Assembly (NCBI GenBank): GCA_947581665.1
Contig: CANPVI010000083.1
Coordinates: 1 to 6,693 of the forward strand
Origin: an uncultured Atopobiaceae bacterium
Lineage (GTDB): Bacteria; Actinomycetota; Coriobacteriia; Coriobacteriales; Atopobiaceae
Length of the DNA stretch: 6,693 bases
Reading direction: 5' to 3'
Below the pieces are notes generated by a model. It had not been told where the DNA came from and did no database searches. It was given only the letters and a program-made list of their open reading frames with translations. Shown here piece after piece: positions 1-4,558 of this stretch. The number at the start of each line of letters is the position of its first letter. The stretch's first letter is position 1. A program made the position numbers and the translations under genes.

Positions 1-120
1 AGGAGGGACTCGAACCCGCGAGGGCTGATCGATCCGGTGGATCGATCAGGTCCGAGCCCCCGAAGGGGGCGAGGAGGGACTCGAACCCGCGAGGGCTGAC
101 AGTCCAGTGGACTGTCAAGA
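1..120. repeat. Pair of 28-bp tRNA T-arm-like direct repeats, each with its own perfect hairpin
   Basis: Positions 1-28 and 72-99 are identical over 28 bases (period 71). Read on the minus strand, the core GGGTTCGAGTCCC resembles a tRNA T-arm, but only 4 of the 5 usual T-stem pairs form. Each copy runs directly into a perfect hairpin whose sequence differs between copies: 25-34/40-49 (10 bp, loop CGGTG) and 97-105/109-117 (9 bp, loop AGT). Between the copies lies a third hairpin, 56-61/65-70 (GCCCCC, loop GAA, GGGGGC). No D-arm, anticodon loop or CCA end is visible, so this is not called a tRNA. The left copy starts at the window edge, so more copies may lie outside. Function unknown; it could be a tRNA-derived repeat, a REP-like element or part of a structured RNA. 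Confidence 0.75.
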
Positions 121-175
121 GCGCACAGCCACTGTATGAAGTATTGAGCTGTGCGCACCGGAGCTGTGCGCACCG
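121..175. repeat. 15-bp tandem duplication with inverted partner
   Basis: GAGCTGTGCGCACCG occurs twice head-to-tail at 146-160 and 161-175. The upstream segment 121-129 (GCGCACAGC) is the exact reverse complement of 148-156, so it can form a 9-bp stem with the first copy or, alternatively, with the second copy (163-171). No coding role is apparent. Confidence 0.7.
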
Positions 176-201
176 CGAGGAGCCCTTGTGGTTCCTCGCG
201 G
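173..201. repeat. 9-bp perfect inverted repeat
   Basis: The arms 173-181 (CCGCGAGGA) and 193-201 (TCCTCGCGG) are perfect complements separated by 11 bases. The hairpin is part of the cluster in the gene-free region and has no T-run on either side. Function unknown. Confidence 0.6.
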
Positions 202-230
202 GGCCAGCGCGTGATCTTCGCGCGAATCCA

Positions 231-253
231 GTGGAAATGCGAAGCATTTCCAC
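231..253. repeat. 10-bp perfect hairpin with GAA triloop
   Basis: GTGGAAATGC (231-240) and GCATTTCCAC (244-253) pair perfectly around the three-base loop GAA. The left flank gives TCCAGTGGA at 227-235, which also occurs at 103-111 inside the second T-arm-like repeat unit; the first unit has TCCGGTGGA. A T-run is absent, so terminator function is unsupported. Confidence 0.65.
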
Positions 254-308
254 GTCGGTCCCTCATCGCCCACCAACGCATGCAACCGGCCCAAGGGTCC
301 GGTTCTTT

Positions 309-371
309 GCCCGAACGGGCCCGCTTGCGGTGTGCCGCGAAGCGGTGCGCGGCAAGCGGGTTCGCTCGGGC
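309..371. repeat. Nested long hairpin
   Basis: The outer arms GCCCGA (309-314) and TCGGGC (366-371) enclose a perfect 9-bp stem CCCGCTTGC (320-328) / GCAAGCGGG (352-360). At the tip is CCGC (335-338) / GCGG (342-345) with a GAA loop. Just upstream, AACCGG (284-289) and CCGGTT (299-304) form another short stem. Such stacking is compatible with a structured RNA, though high GC content raises the chance of accidental pairing. Confidence 0.55.
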
Positions 372-381
372 TGAGCCAAAT

Positions 382-423
382 CAGAGCTCTACCTCGCGTT
401 TTGCACGAGGTAGAGCGTTTCTG
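382..423. repeat. Hairpin of a dispersed family, copy 1 (TTTCTG tail)
   Basis: The arms 386-396 and 406-416 pair perfectly over 11 bp around a 9-base loop. The stem extends as CAGA (382-385) with TCTG (420-423) after a three-base bulge GTT (417-419). The 3' arm 404-423 matches 1894-1913 of the second copy at 17 of 20 positions, and the three differences (411, 413, 416) are each matched by a change in the 5' arm. GTTTCTG is not a good U-tract, so a terminator is possible but not favoured. Confidence 0.65.
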
Positions 424-430
424 CGCTGGC

Positions 431-491
431 GTCGAGGAGGGCCGTTTTCCACGCAACGCTCCGCGTCGCACCGCAACCGGCCCTCCTCGAC
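431..491. repeat. 14-bp perfect inverted repeat
   Basis: GTCGAGGAGGGCCG (431-444) and its exact reverse complement (478-491) enclose 33 bases. It is the longest uninterrupted stem in the left region. The arm motif CGAGGAGGG also occurs in the T-arm-like repeat unit (70-78). The 5' arm could instead pair with CCTCCTCG at 554-561. No T-run follows on either strand. Confidence 0.7.
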
Positions 492-573
492 GAAAGGAAT
501 TCGGAAAGAGATTTCTGGACTAACCCGCGCAGCTTCGCTGCACCGTAAGCCGTCCTCCTCGGTGAAAGGATTC
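482..573. repeat. Imperfect direct repeat pair, about 20 bp
   Basis: The segments 482-502 and 554-573 share CCTCCTCG, then two differing bases, then GAAAGGA followed by ATTC or TTC. They sit about 72 bp apart, close to the 71-bp period of the T-arm-like units. The first copy overlaps the 3' arm of the 431-491 stem. The second lies just beyond the stop codon of the minus-strand gene. Role unknown. Confidence 0.55.
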
Positions 574-579
574 CTGTCG

Positions 580-1518
580 CTATTCGCTGGGGATCTGCGT
601 TTCGAGCCTGTTGTAGTAATTCATGAAGTTGGTGTCAGCATCGTGGAACGTAGCGCTGAACGTCTGCAGGCTGCCCGTGGGACTCGTCGCGAGATCGGTG
701 AGCGTCAGGTACTCGTTGTAGAGATCCATCAGTGTGTTGTAGGCGTTTTGGAGGTCCTCAGGCGGGTTGCTCAACTTGCTCATCATGTTCTTGACGCTCG
801 CTTGGTTGCTTTCGATCTCGCTCACGGTGTATTGCGTACTGGGATCGGAAAACAGCAGGGAAAGCGCGGTGTTGAAGTCGTCGGAGTAGTACTTTTGGAT
901 GTCGCTGTCCCACAGGTAGGCACTCCTGCTGTCGAAGATCGCGCTGTTCCACACCTTCACGATCGTGTTGGAGAGCGTCTCGGCTTCGGCCGCGCCGTTG
1001 AGCATGCTGAAACTCGTGGTCTCCATGGTGGAGATGTAGTCCTCGCGGCTCTTCTGCGCGTTTGCGTTCTGGAAGAAGACGAAGCCCACCACGACGAGCG
1101 CGGCCACCACGATGCAACCGATGATGGCGATCATCTTGGTGGGGCGTTTCTTGGCGGGGACGTCCATGGGGACATAGGAAGCGGCGTTCGGCATCGCCTG
1201 GCCCTGCGGCGGCACGAACTGGTCCTGCGGCGGCATGGGCTGGCTCTGTGACGGCATGGGTTGGCCCTGCGAAGGCGCAGCTTGTCCCTGGGGCTCCTGC
1301 GTGTACTGGCCCATCGGAGACGGGGGAGCGCCAGGGGAGCGAACCCCTTGGCCAGGGCTCGCGGCATCCACGGGCTCCGGGGTGAAGAAATCCACCGCGT
1401 TCGTCACCTCCGGCATGCTCGGTGCCTCGGGCACGCCCGCCGCATCGTTCTCACCGTCGATGGGGGAGGCCGAAGGTGCGAATGCCTCGTCGTGCTCGTT
1501 GTGCAGCGTCTCGTCCAT
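580..1518 (-). CDS. Hypothetical single-pass membrane protein with Pro/Gln-rich N-terminal region
   Basis: I do not recognise a family. The 312-residue product has an acidic, disordered-looking N-terminus. A Pro/Gln/Met-rich segment follows (about 60-112) with repeats of the type QGQPMP, QSQPMP and PPQGQAMP. A basic patch KKRPTK (123-128) precedes one hydrophobic segment (about 129-149). The C-terminal domain (about 150-312) looks mainly helical, is rich in Asn, Ser, Tyr and Thr, and has no cysteine. The basic patch before the membrane segment predicts the N-terminus inside and the C-terminal domain outside. The ATG at 1518 is chosen because AGAGGAG lies 8 bases upstream. The open frame reaches 1716, but that part reads the 18-bp minisatellite as low-complexity peptide. 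The base composition of the C-terminal half looks less GC-rich than the neighbouring genes. The gene stands alone, divergent from murI-rdgB and flanked by repeats. Confidence 0.85.
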   Translation of the reverse strand: MDETLHNEHDEAFAPSASPIDGENDAAGVPEAPSMPEVTNAVDFFTPEPVDAASPGQGVRSPGAPPSPMGQYTQEPQGQAAPSQGQPMPSQSQPMPPQDQFVPPQGQAMPNAASYVPMDVPAKKRPTKMIAIIGCIVVAALVVVGFVFFQNANAQKSREDYISTMETTSFSMLNGAAEAETLSNTIVKVWNSAIFDSRSAYLWDSDIQKYYSDDFNTALSLLFSDPSTQYTVSEIESNQASVKNMMSKLSNPPEDLQNAYNTLMDLYNEYLTLTDLATSPTGSLQTFSATFHDADTNFMNYYNRLETQIPSE

Positions 1519-1621
1519 GGCGCGCGCTCCTCTGGATGGCAATTCACGCGGGTGATCGGAAACTCGAGCATGAGTGTACCGTCTGCCCACGTGGAAGCTC
1601 CCCACTCCGTAGCAGCGTCCC

Positions 1622-1796
1622 GTGGAAGCGCCCCGTGGAAGCGCCCTGCCCCGTGGAAGCTCCCCGTTGCATGGAAGCGCCCCGTTGCATGGAAGCCCCC
1701 CGCTACATGGAAGCACCCCGTTACATGGAAGCGTCCCGCTACATGGAAGCGTCCCGCTACATGGAAGCGTCCCGCTACATGGAAGCGTCCCGTTAC
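1622..1796. repeat. 18-bp minisatellite, about 9.7 copies
   Basis: From 1635 to 1796 there are nine head-to-tail 18-bp units, preceded by a shortened 13-bp unit at 1622-1634 and a diverged GTGGAAGC at 1591. The consensus is ATGGAAGCGTCCCGCTAC. The three units at 1725-1778 are identical, and units become more diverged toward the left (GTGGAAGC, CCCC, GTTGC variants). This pattern suggests recent expansion at the right end. The array lies about 100 to 280 bp upstream of the minus-strand start at 1518 and about 350 bp upstream of murI. Because 18 is a multiple of three, it stays open in several frames (MEASRY or HGSVPL on plus, FHVAGR on minus), which inflates open frames on both sides. Confidence 0.95.
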
Positions 1797-1862
1797 TGCC
1801 TTCCGCCCCCTTCGTGCTTTACATAACATCTCAGAATTACACGGTCTTGCGGCAGGGGAGCA

Positions 1863-1913
1863 CAGAAACTCTTTGCCTCATGCCATCGGGTGGCACGAGG
1901 CAAAGAGTTTCTG
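1863..1913. repeat. Near-perfect long hairpin, copy 2 of the dispersed family
   Basis: The arms 1863-1879 and 1897-1913 are perfect 17-bp complements beginning CAGAAACTCT and ending AGAGTTTCTG. Inside, after one A/C mismatch, TGCCA (1881-1885) pairs with TGGCA (1891-1895) around loop TCGGG, giving a 23-bp arm with one mismatch. No gene ends nearby on either strand, so a normal terminator role is unlikely. The 3' arm is homologous to 404-423 with compensated differences. The ends recur as CAGAAACTCT at 2020-2029 and GAGTTTCTG at 1948-1956. Confidence 0.9.
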
Positions 1914-1920
1914 ACATGGA

Positions 1921-1995
1921 TTCCGCCCAAATCTGGCGTGAGGGCGGGAGTTTCTGTCTTTTCGTGGCGCGAAGGCCACTCTTTCTGTGTTTTCG
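1921..1995. repeat. Two short hairpins with TTTCTG tails and a 14-bp direct repeat
   Basis: TTCCGCCC (1921-1928) pairs with GGGCGGGA (1942-1949, one G-T pair), and GTTTCTG follows at once. GTGGC (1964-1968) pairs with GCCAC (1975-1979), followed by TCTTTCTG. The two tails are part of a direct repeat: TTTCTGTCTTTTCG (1951-1964) and TTTCTGTGTTTTCG (1982-1995) differ at one base. The T-rich tails make these the most terminator-like hairpins of the region, but no plus-strand gene ends upstream. Confidence 0.55.
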
Positions 1996-2034
1996 GCCCC
2001 TCGAATCGGGAATCCGAGTCAGAAACTCTGGCTC

Positions 2035-2099
2035 TCGCGGCAGGGCCTCTCGCGGCAGGGCCTCGCGGCAGGGGGCTCGCGGCAGGGGCCTCGCGGCAG
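2035..2099. repeat. Tandem TCGCGGCAG array, five copies
   Basis: TCGCGGCAG begins at 2035, 2050, 2063, 2077 and 2091, with spacers of C and G giving periods of 15, 13, 14 and 14. A diverged copy, CTTGCGGCAGGGG, lies at 1846-1858. The uneven period would not keep a reading frame, which argues that this stretch is non-coding and that the fusion gene starts downstream, at 2150. The array ends 50 bases before that start, so it lies in the promoter or leader of murI-rdgB. Confidence 0.85.
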
Positions 2100-2149
2100 A
2101 CCGGAGTACCCTTGAGCGGGTGACGAACGTGGCGAGGAAAGGTGGGAGG

Positions 2150-3703
2150 ATGGCGGATCGGCGACCCATCGGCATCTTCGATTCCGGGATCGGTGGCCTC
2201 ACAGTCGCGCGCGCGATCGCCTCCGAGCTGCCCGGCGAATCGATGGTCTACCTCGGCGATACCCTGCGCTGCCCCTATGGCACGCGGCCGCAGGAGGAGG
2301 TGCGCGGCTTCGTGCGCCAGATCGTCGCGTGGTTTGCCGAGCGCGACGTGAAGCTCCTCGTCATCGCGTGCAACACCGCCACCGCCGCAGGGCTCGACCT
2401 CGCGCAGCAATCGCTCCCCATCCCCGTGCTCGGCGTCATCGTGCCGGGTGCGCGCGCCGTCGTGCAGGAGACGCACTCGCGGCGCGTGGGCGTGCTCGCC
2501 ACGCAGGGCACGTGCTCGTCCGGGAGCTATCCGGCCGCCATCCGGGCGCTCGACGCGGGCGTGCAGGTATGGCAGGCCCCATCGGCGCGCGGCGTGGAAG
2601 TCGTGGAGCGCCACCTCGCCTCGCCCGCTGCCATGGGGAAGGACTGGATGAACGATCGCGAGGCCTTCGACACGCCCGAGGTGCGCGCCATCGCCGAGGA
2701 GGACACGGCGCCCCTTCGCGGCCATGGCATCGATGCCGTCATCCTCGGGTGCACGCACTTCCCGCTGCTCGCGCGCGAATATCGTCGAGCGCTCGGTTCC
2801 GGGGTACGCGTGGTCTCCTCTGCGGAGGAAACGGCGCGCGAAGTGCGCGAGTACCTCGAGCGCGCGGGTGCGCTCGCATATCCGCTGCCCTGCGAGGGCG
2901 AGGAGCCCTTCGACCCCGCTGAGGCCGCCGTGCACCCCACCTACCACTTCGCCACGACATCACCCGAGCTCGGGGCCTTCGCGGTGGCGGGGGAGTATGT
3001 GTTCGGCCGGCGTTTGAGGGCCGTGGAAAGCGTCGACATCGCCACGCTCGAGGCGCTCGGTGAGGCTTTCGCGCGCCGCGGGCCCGCGCGCGTGGTGGTG
3101 GCCACCGGCAATCCCCACAAGCTGCGCGAAATCGGCGAGATTCTCTCGCCCGTGCTCCCAGGCGTGGAGTTCGTGAGCGTGGGGGAGCTCGGCGACTTCC
3201 CCGAACCCGAGGAAGACGGCGAGACCTTCGTCGCGAACGCCCTCATCAAGGCACGTGCCGCCGCGAGGGAAACGGGTCTTCCCGCCGTCGCGGACGATTC
3301 GGGCCTCGATGTCGATGCGCTCGACGGCGAGCCCGGCGTGCGCTCCGCGCGCTGGGCTGGCGTCCACGGCGATGACCTCGCGAACAACGAGAAGCTCATG
3401 GCGCGCATGGCGGACGTGCCCGAAGCGGCGCGCACCGCCCGTTTCCGCTCGGCGGTCTGCCTCGTCACGCCTGACGGCGAGGAAGTGGTGGCCGAGGGCA
3501 CGTGCGAGGGCACGGTGGGCTATGAGCCGCGCGGCACCGGGGGATTTGGCTATGACCCGCTCTTCTGGCCTGCGGACACTCCCGGCCAGACGATGGCCGA
3601 GCTCACGCCCGAGCAGAAGAACGCCATCTCACACCGATTTCACGCGCTCTCGGCGCTCGCGGAAAAGCTTCGAGGCCGTAGGCTGGGCTCGTCTACGAAC
3701 TAG
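2150..3703 (+). CDS. Bifunctional glutamate racemase / RdgB-type non-canonical purine NTP pyrophosphatase
   Basis: One 517-residue frame encodes two complete enzymes. Residues 1 to about 298 are MurI, which interconverts L- and D-glutamate for peptidoglycan. It has GIFDSGIGGLTV with Asp11, YLGDT and PYG (34-44), catalytic Cys74 in ACNTAT and Cys201 in GCTHFPLL. Its usual C-terminal stretch ends near VESVDI (292-297). Residues about 314-517 are RdgB/HAM1, which hydrolyses ITP, dITP and XTP to monophosphates. It has VVATGNPHK (316-324), ADDSGLDVDAL (381-391), GTGGFGYDPLF (462-472) and NAISHR (491-496). The joining segment is only about 15 residues. No stop, start or ribosome site separates the domains, so this looks like a true fusion. 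The ATG at 2150 is chosen because GGAAAGG lies 7 bases upstream and the protein begins at the MurI core. GTG codons at 2120 and 2129 are poorer alternatives. nagB follows after 44 bases, perhaps in one transcript. Confidence 0.95.
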   Translation: MADRRPIGIFDSGIGGLTVARAIASELPGESMVYLGDTLRCPYGTRPQEEVRGFVRQIVAWFAERDVKLLVIACNTATAAGLDLAQQSLPIPVLGVIVPGARAVVQETHSRRVGVLATQGTCSSGSYPAAIRALDAGVQVWQAPSARGVEVVERHLASPAAMGKDWMNDREAFDTPEVRAIAEEDTAPLRGHGIDAVILGCTHFPLLAREYRRALGSGVRVVSSAEETAREVREYLERAGALAYPLPCEGEEPFDPAEAAVHPTYHFATTSPELGAFAVAGEYVFGRRLRAVESVDIATLEALGEAFARRGPARVVVATGNPHKLREIGEILSPVLPGVEFVSVGELGDFPEPEEDGETFVANALIKARAAARETGLPAVADDSGLDVDALDGEPGVRSARWAGVHGDDLANNEKLMARMADVPEAARTARFRSAVCLVTPDGEEVVAEGTCEGTVGYEPRGTGGFGYDPLFWPADTPGQTMAELTPEQKNAISHRFHALSALAEKLRGRRLGSSTN

Positions 3704-3747
3704 CACCGTCCCACGAGCGCGGACGGGCGCAGCCCAAGGGAGGCAGC

Positions 3748-4473
3748 ATGAAGATCATCCGCACGCGCGACTACGACGACATGAGTCGCAAGACCGCCAA
3801 CATCATCTCGGCGCAGGTGATCTTGAAGCCCGATTGCACGCTCGGCCTCGCCACGGGCACCACGCCCATCGGCGCCTACGAGCAGCTCATCAAGTGGTAC
3901 GAGAAGGGCGACGTGACGTTTGCCGAGGTATCCACCTACAACCTCGACGAGTATCGCGGTCTCACCGGCAAGAACCCGCAGAGCTATCGCTACTTCATGA
4001 ACCACACGTTCTTCGATCACATCGACATCGATATCGCGAACACGCACGTGCCCGAGGGCGCGAACCTCGACGCAGAGATCGCGTGCCGCGAGTATGACGA
4101 GCTCGTGCGCAAGGCCGGCCACATCGACCTCCAGCTCCTCGGCCTCGGCCGCAACGGCCACATCGGCTTCAACGAGCCGGGCGAGAGCTTCTCGAAGGGT
4201 TGCCAGTGCGTCGACCTCACCGAGTCGACCATCCAGGCGAACGCGCGCCTCTTCGAGAACGAGAGCGAAGTGCCGCGCCAGGCCTACACGATGGGCGTGC
4301 AAACGATCATGCGCGCGAAGATGATCGTGATGGCGGTGTCGGGCGAGGACAAGGCGCAGGCCGTCCACGACATGGTCAAAGGCCCCGTGACGCCGCACTG
4401 CACGGCCTCCATCCTGCAGCTCCACACGAATTGCGTGGTGGTGGCGGACGAGGCGGCGCTCTCGCTCTGCTAG
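3748..4473 (+). CDS. nagB: Glucosamine-6-phosphate deaminase
   Basis: The 241-residue cytosolic enzyme converts glucosamine-6-phosphate to fructose-6-phosphate and ammonia, linking amino-sugar turnover to glycolysis and opposing GlmS. It has the sugar-phosphate loop GLATGTTP (33-40), LDEY with the proton-transfer Asp67, and GLGRNGHIGFNEPG (132-145) with His138 and Glu143. Asn136 replaces the aspartate of E. coli NagB, as in Gram-positive homologues of this short length. VSGEDKAQAV (198-207) and the GPVTPHCTASILQLH end (212-226) also fit. AAGGGAGG sits 4 bases before the ATG. The gene is complete and lies 44 bases after the murI-rdgB fusion on the same strand. Co-transcription is plausible because that gap shows no terminator. 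No NagR-type operator was recognised. Confidence 0.96.
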   Translation: MKIIRTRDYDDMSRKTANIISAQVILKPDCTLGLATGTTPIGAYEQLIKWYEKGDVTFAEVSTYNLDEYRGLTGKNPQSYRYFMNHTFFDHIDIDIANTHVPEGANLDAEIACREYDELVRKAGHIDLQLLGLGRNGHIGFNEPGESFSKGCQCVDLTESTIQANARLFENESEVPRQAYTMGVQTIMRAKMIVMAVSGEDKAQAVHDMVKGPVTPHCTASILQLHTNCVVVADEAALSLC

Positions 4474-4558
4474 GATAATCCCCTTTCTGTCATCCCGAAG
4501 ACTTCCCGCTCTCCTACGCGGCGGAAAGGGTTACGCCTATGCGGCGAGGAAGGAGACG
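4474..4558. terminator. Possible bidirectional terminator between convergent nagB and ispE
   Basis: This 85-base gap lies between two genes that converge. CCCTTTC (4481-4487) and GAAAGGG (4524-4530) can pair, with CCGC (4506-4509) and GCGG (4518-4521) inside. CGCC (4534-4537) and GGCG (4543-4546) form a second small stem. No T-run follows on either strand, so intrinsic termination is only a guess from position; Rho-dependent ending is equally possible. Confidence 0.3.

Larger units (their letters stand above)
118..579. other. Gene-free, hairpin-dense region
   Basis: No convincing gene is present in about 460 bases. The open frames that cross it lack Shine-Dalgarno sites and protein-like composition, and they run through inverted repeats. 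The stretch contains at least seven inverted repeats with arms of 5 to 14 bp, plus direct repeats; the main ones are listed separately. A small extra hairpin is 529-533/537-541 (GCAGC, loop TTC). Several stems close on a GAA (plus) or TTC triloop: 231-253, 335-345 and 529-541. The region lies downstream of the minus-strand gene ending at 580, but no stem is followed by a clear T-run in that direction, so no standard terminator is called. It could be a non-coding RNA locus or a cluster of dispersed repeats. Confidence 0.6.
1519..2149. other. Divergent intergenic region rich in repeats
   Basis: About 630 bases separate the starts of the minus-strand membrane-protein gene and the plus-strand murI-rdgB fusion. 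They hold an 18-bp minisatellite, a long hairpin, two smaller hairpins with TTTCTG tails and a GCGGCAGGG array, each listed separately. Frames stay open across much of it because the minisatellite period is a multiple of three, but the implied peptides are repetitive and lack start signals. An AT-rich island at 1817-1842 (TTTACATAACAT and neighbouring bases) is the most promoter-like stretch, yet I see no convincing -35/-10 pair on either strand. TACACT, read on the minus strand just upstream of the 580-1518 gene (1574-1579), is a weak -10 candidate. Confidence 0.6.

Noticed and set aside
1..99. Serine-type or other tRNA gene on the minus strand
   Set aside because: Only a T-arm-like core is present, and it has a mismatch in its stem. 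There is no D-arm, anticodon loop of proper size or CCA end, and the adjoining stems are 9-10 bp with 3-5 base loops.
151..1251. 366-codon plus-strand open frame
   Set aside because: It overlaps the minus-strand gene antisense and crosses many inverted repeats. It has Arg/His-rich composition typical of a shadow frame and no ribosome site.
1519..1716. N-terminal extension of the minus-strand membrane protein to 1716
   Set aside because: The extra 66 residues are partly minisatellite-encoded, while the ATG at 1518 has AGAGGAG at good spacing.
1622..1796. CRISPR array
   Set aside because: The 18-bp units are directly contiguous with no unique spacers, so this is a minisatellite. No cas gene is present.
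1863..1913. Rho-independent terminator
   Set aside because: No gene on either strand ends nearby, it sits between two divergent starts, and no T-run follows the stem.
1622..2149. In-frame open extension of the murI-rdgB frame upstream through the minisatellite
   Set aside because: It would begin within the minisatellite, produce HGSVPL-type low-complexity peptide, cross a 23-bp-arm hairpin and an array with uneven period, and has no ribosome site. MurI starts normally at 2150 with GGAAAGG upstream.
1793..2947. 384-codon minus-strand frame antisense to MurI
   Set aside because: It lies opposite a clear MurI coding region, is Arg/His/Gly-rich with no recognisable motif, and is a shadow of GC-rich codons.
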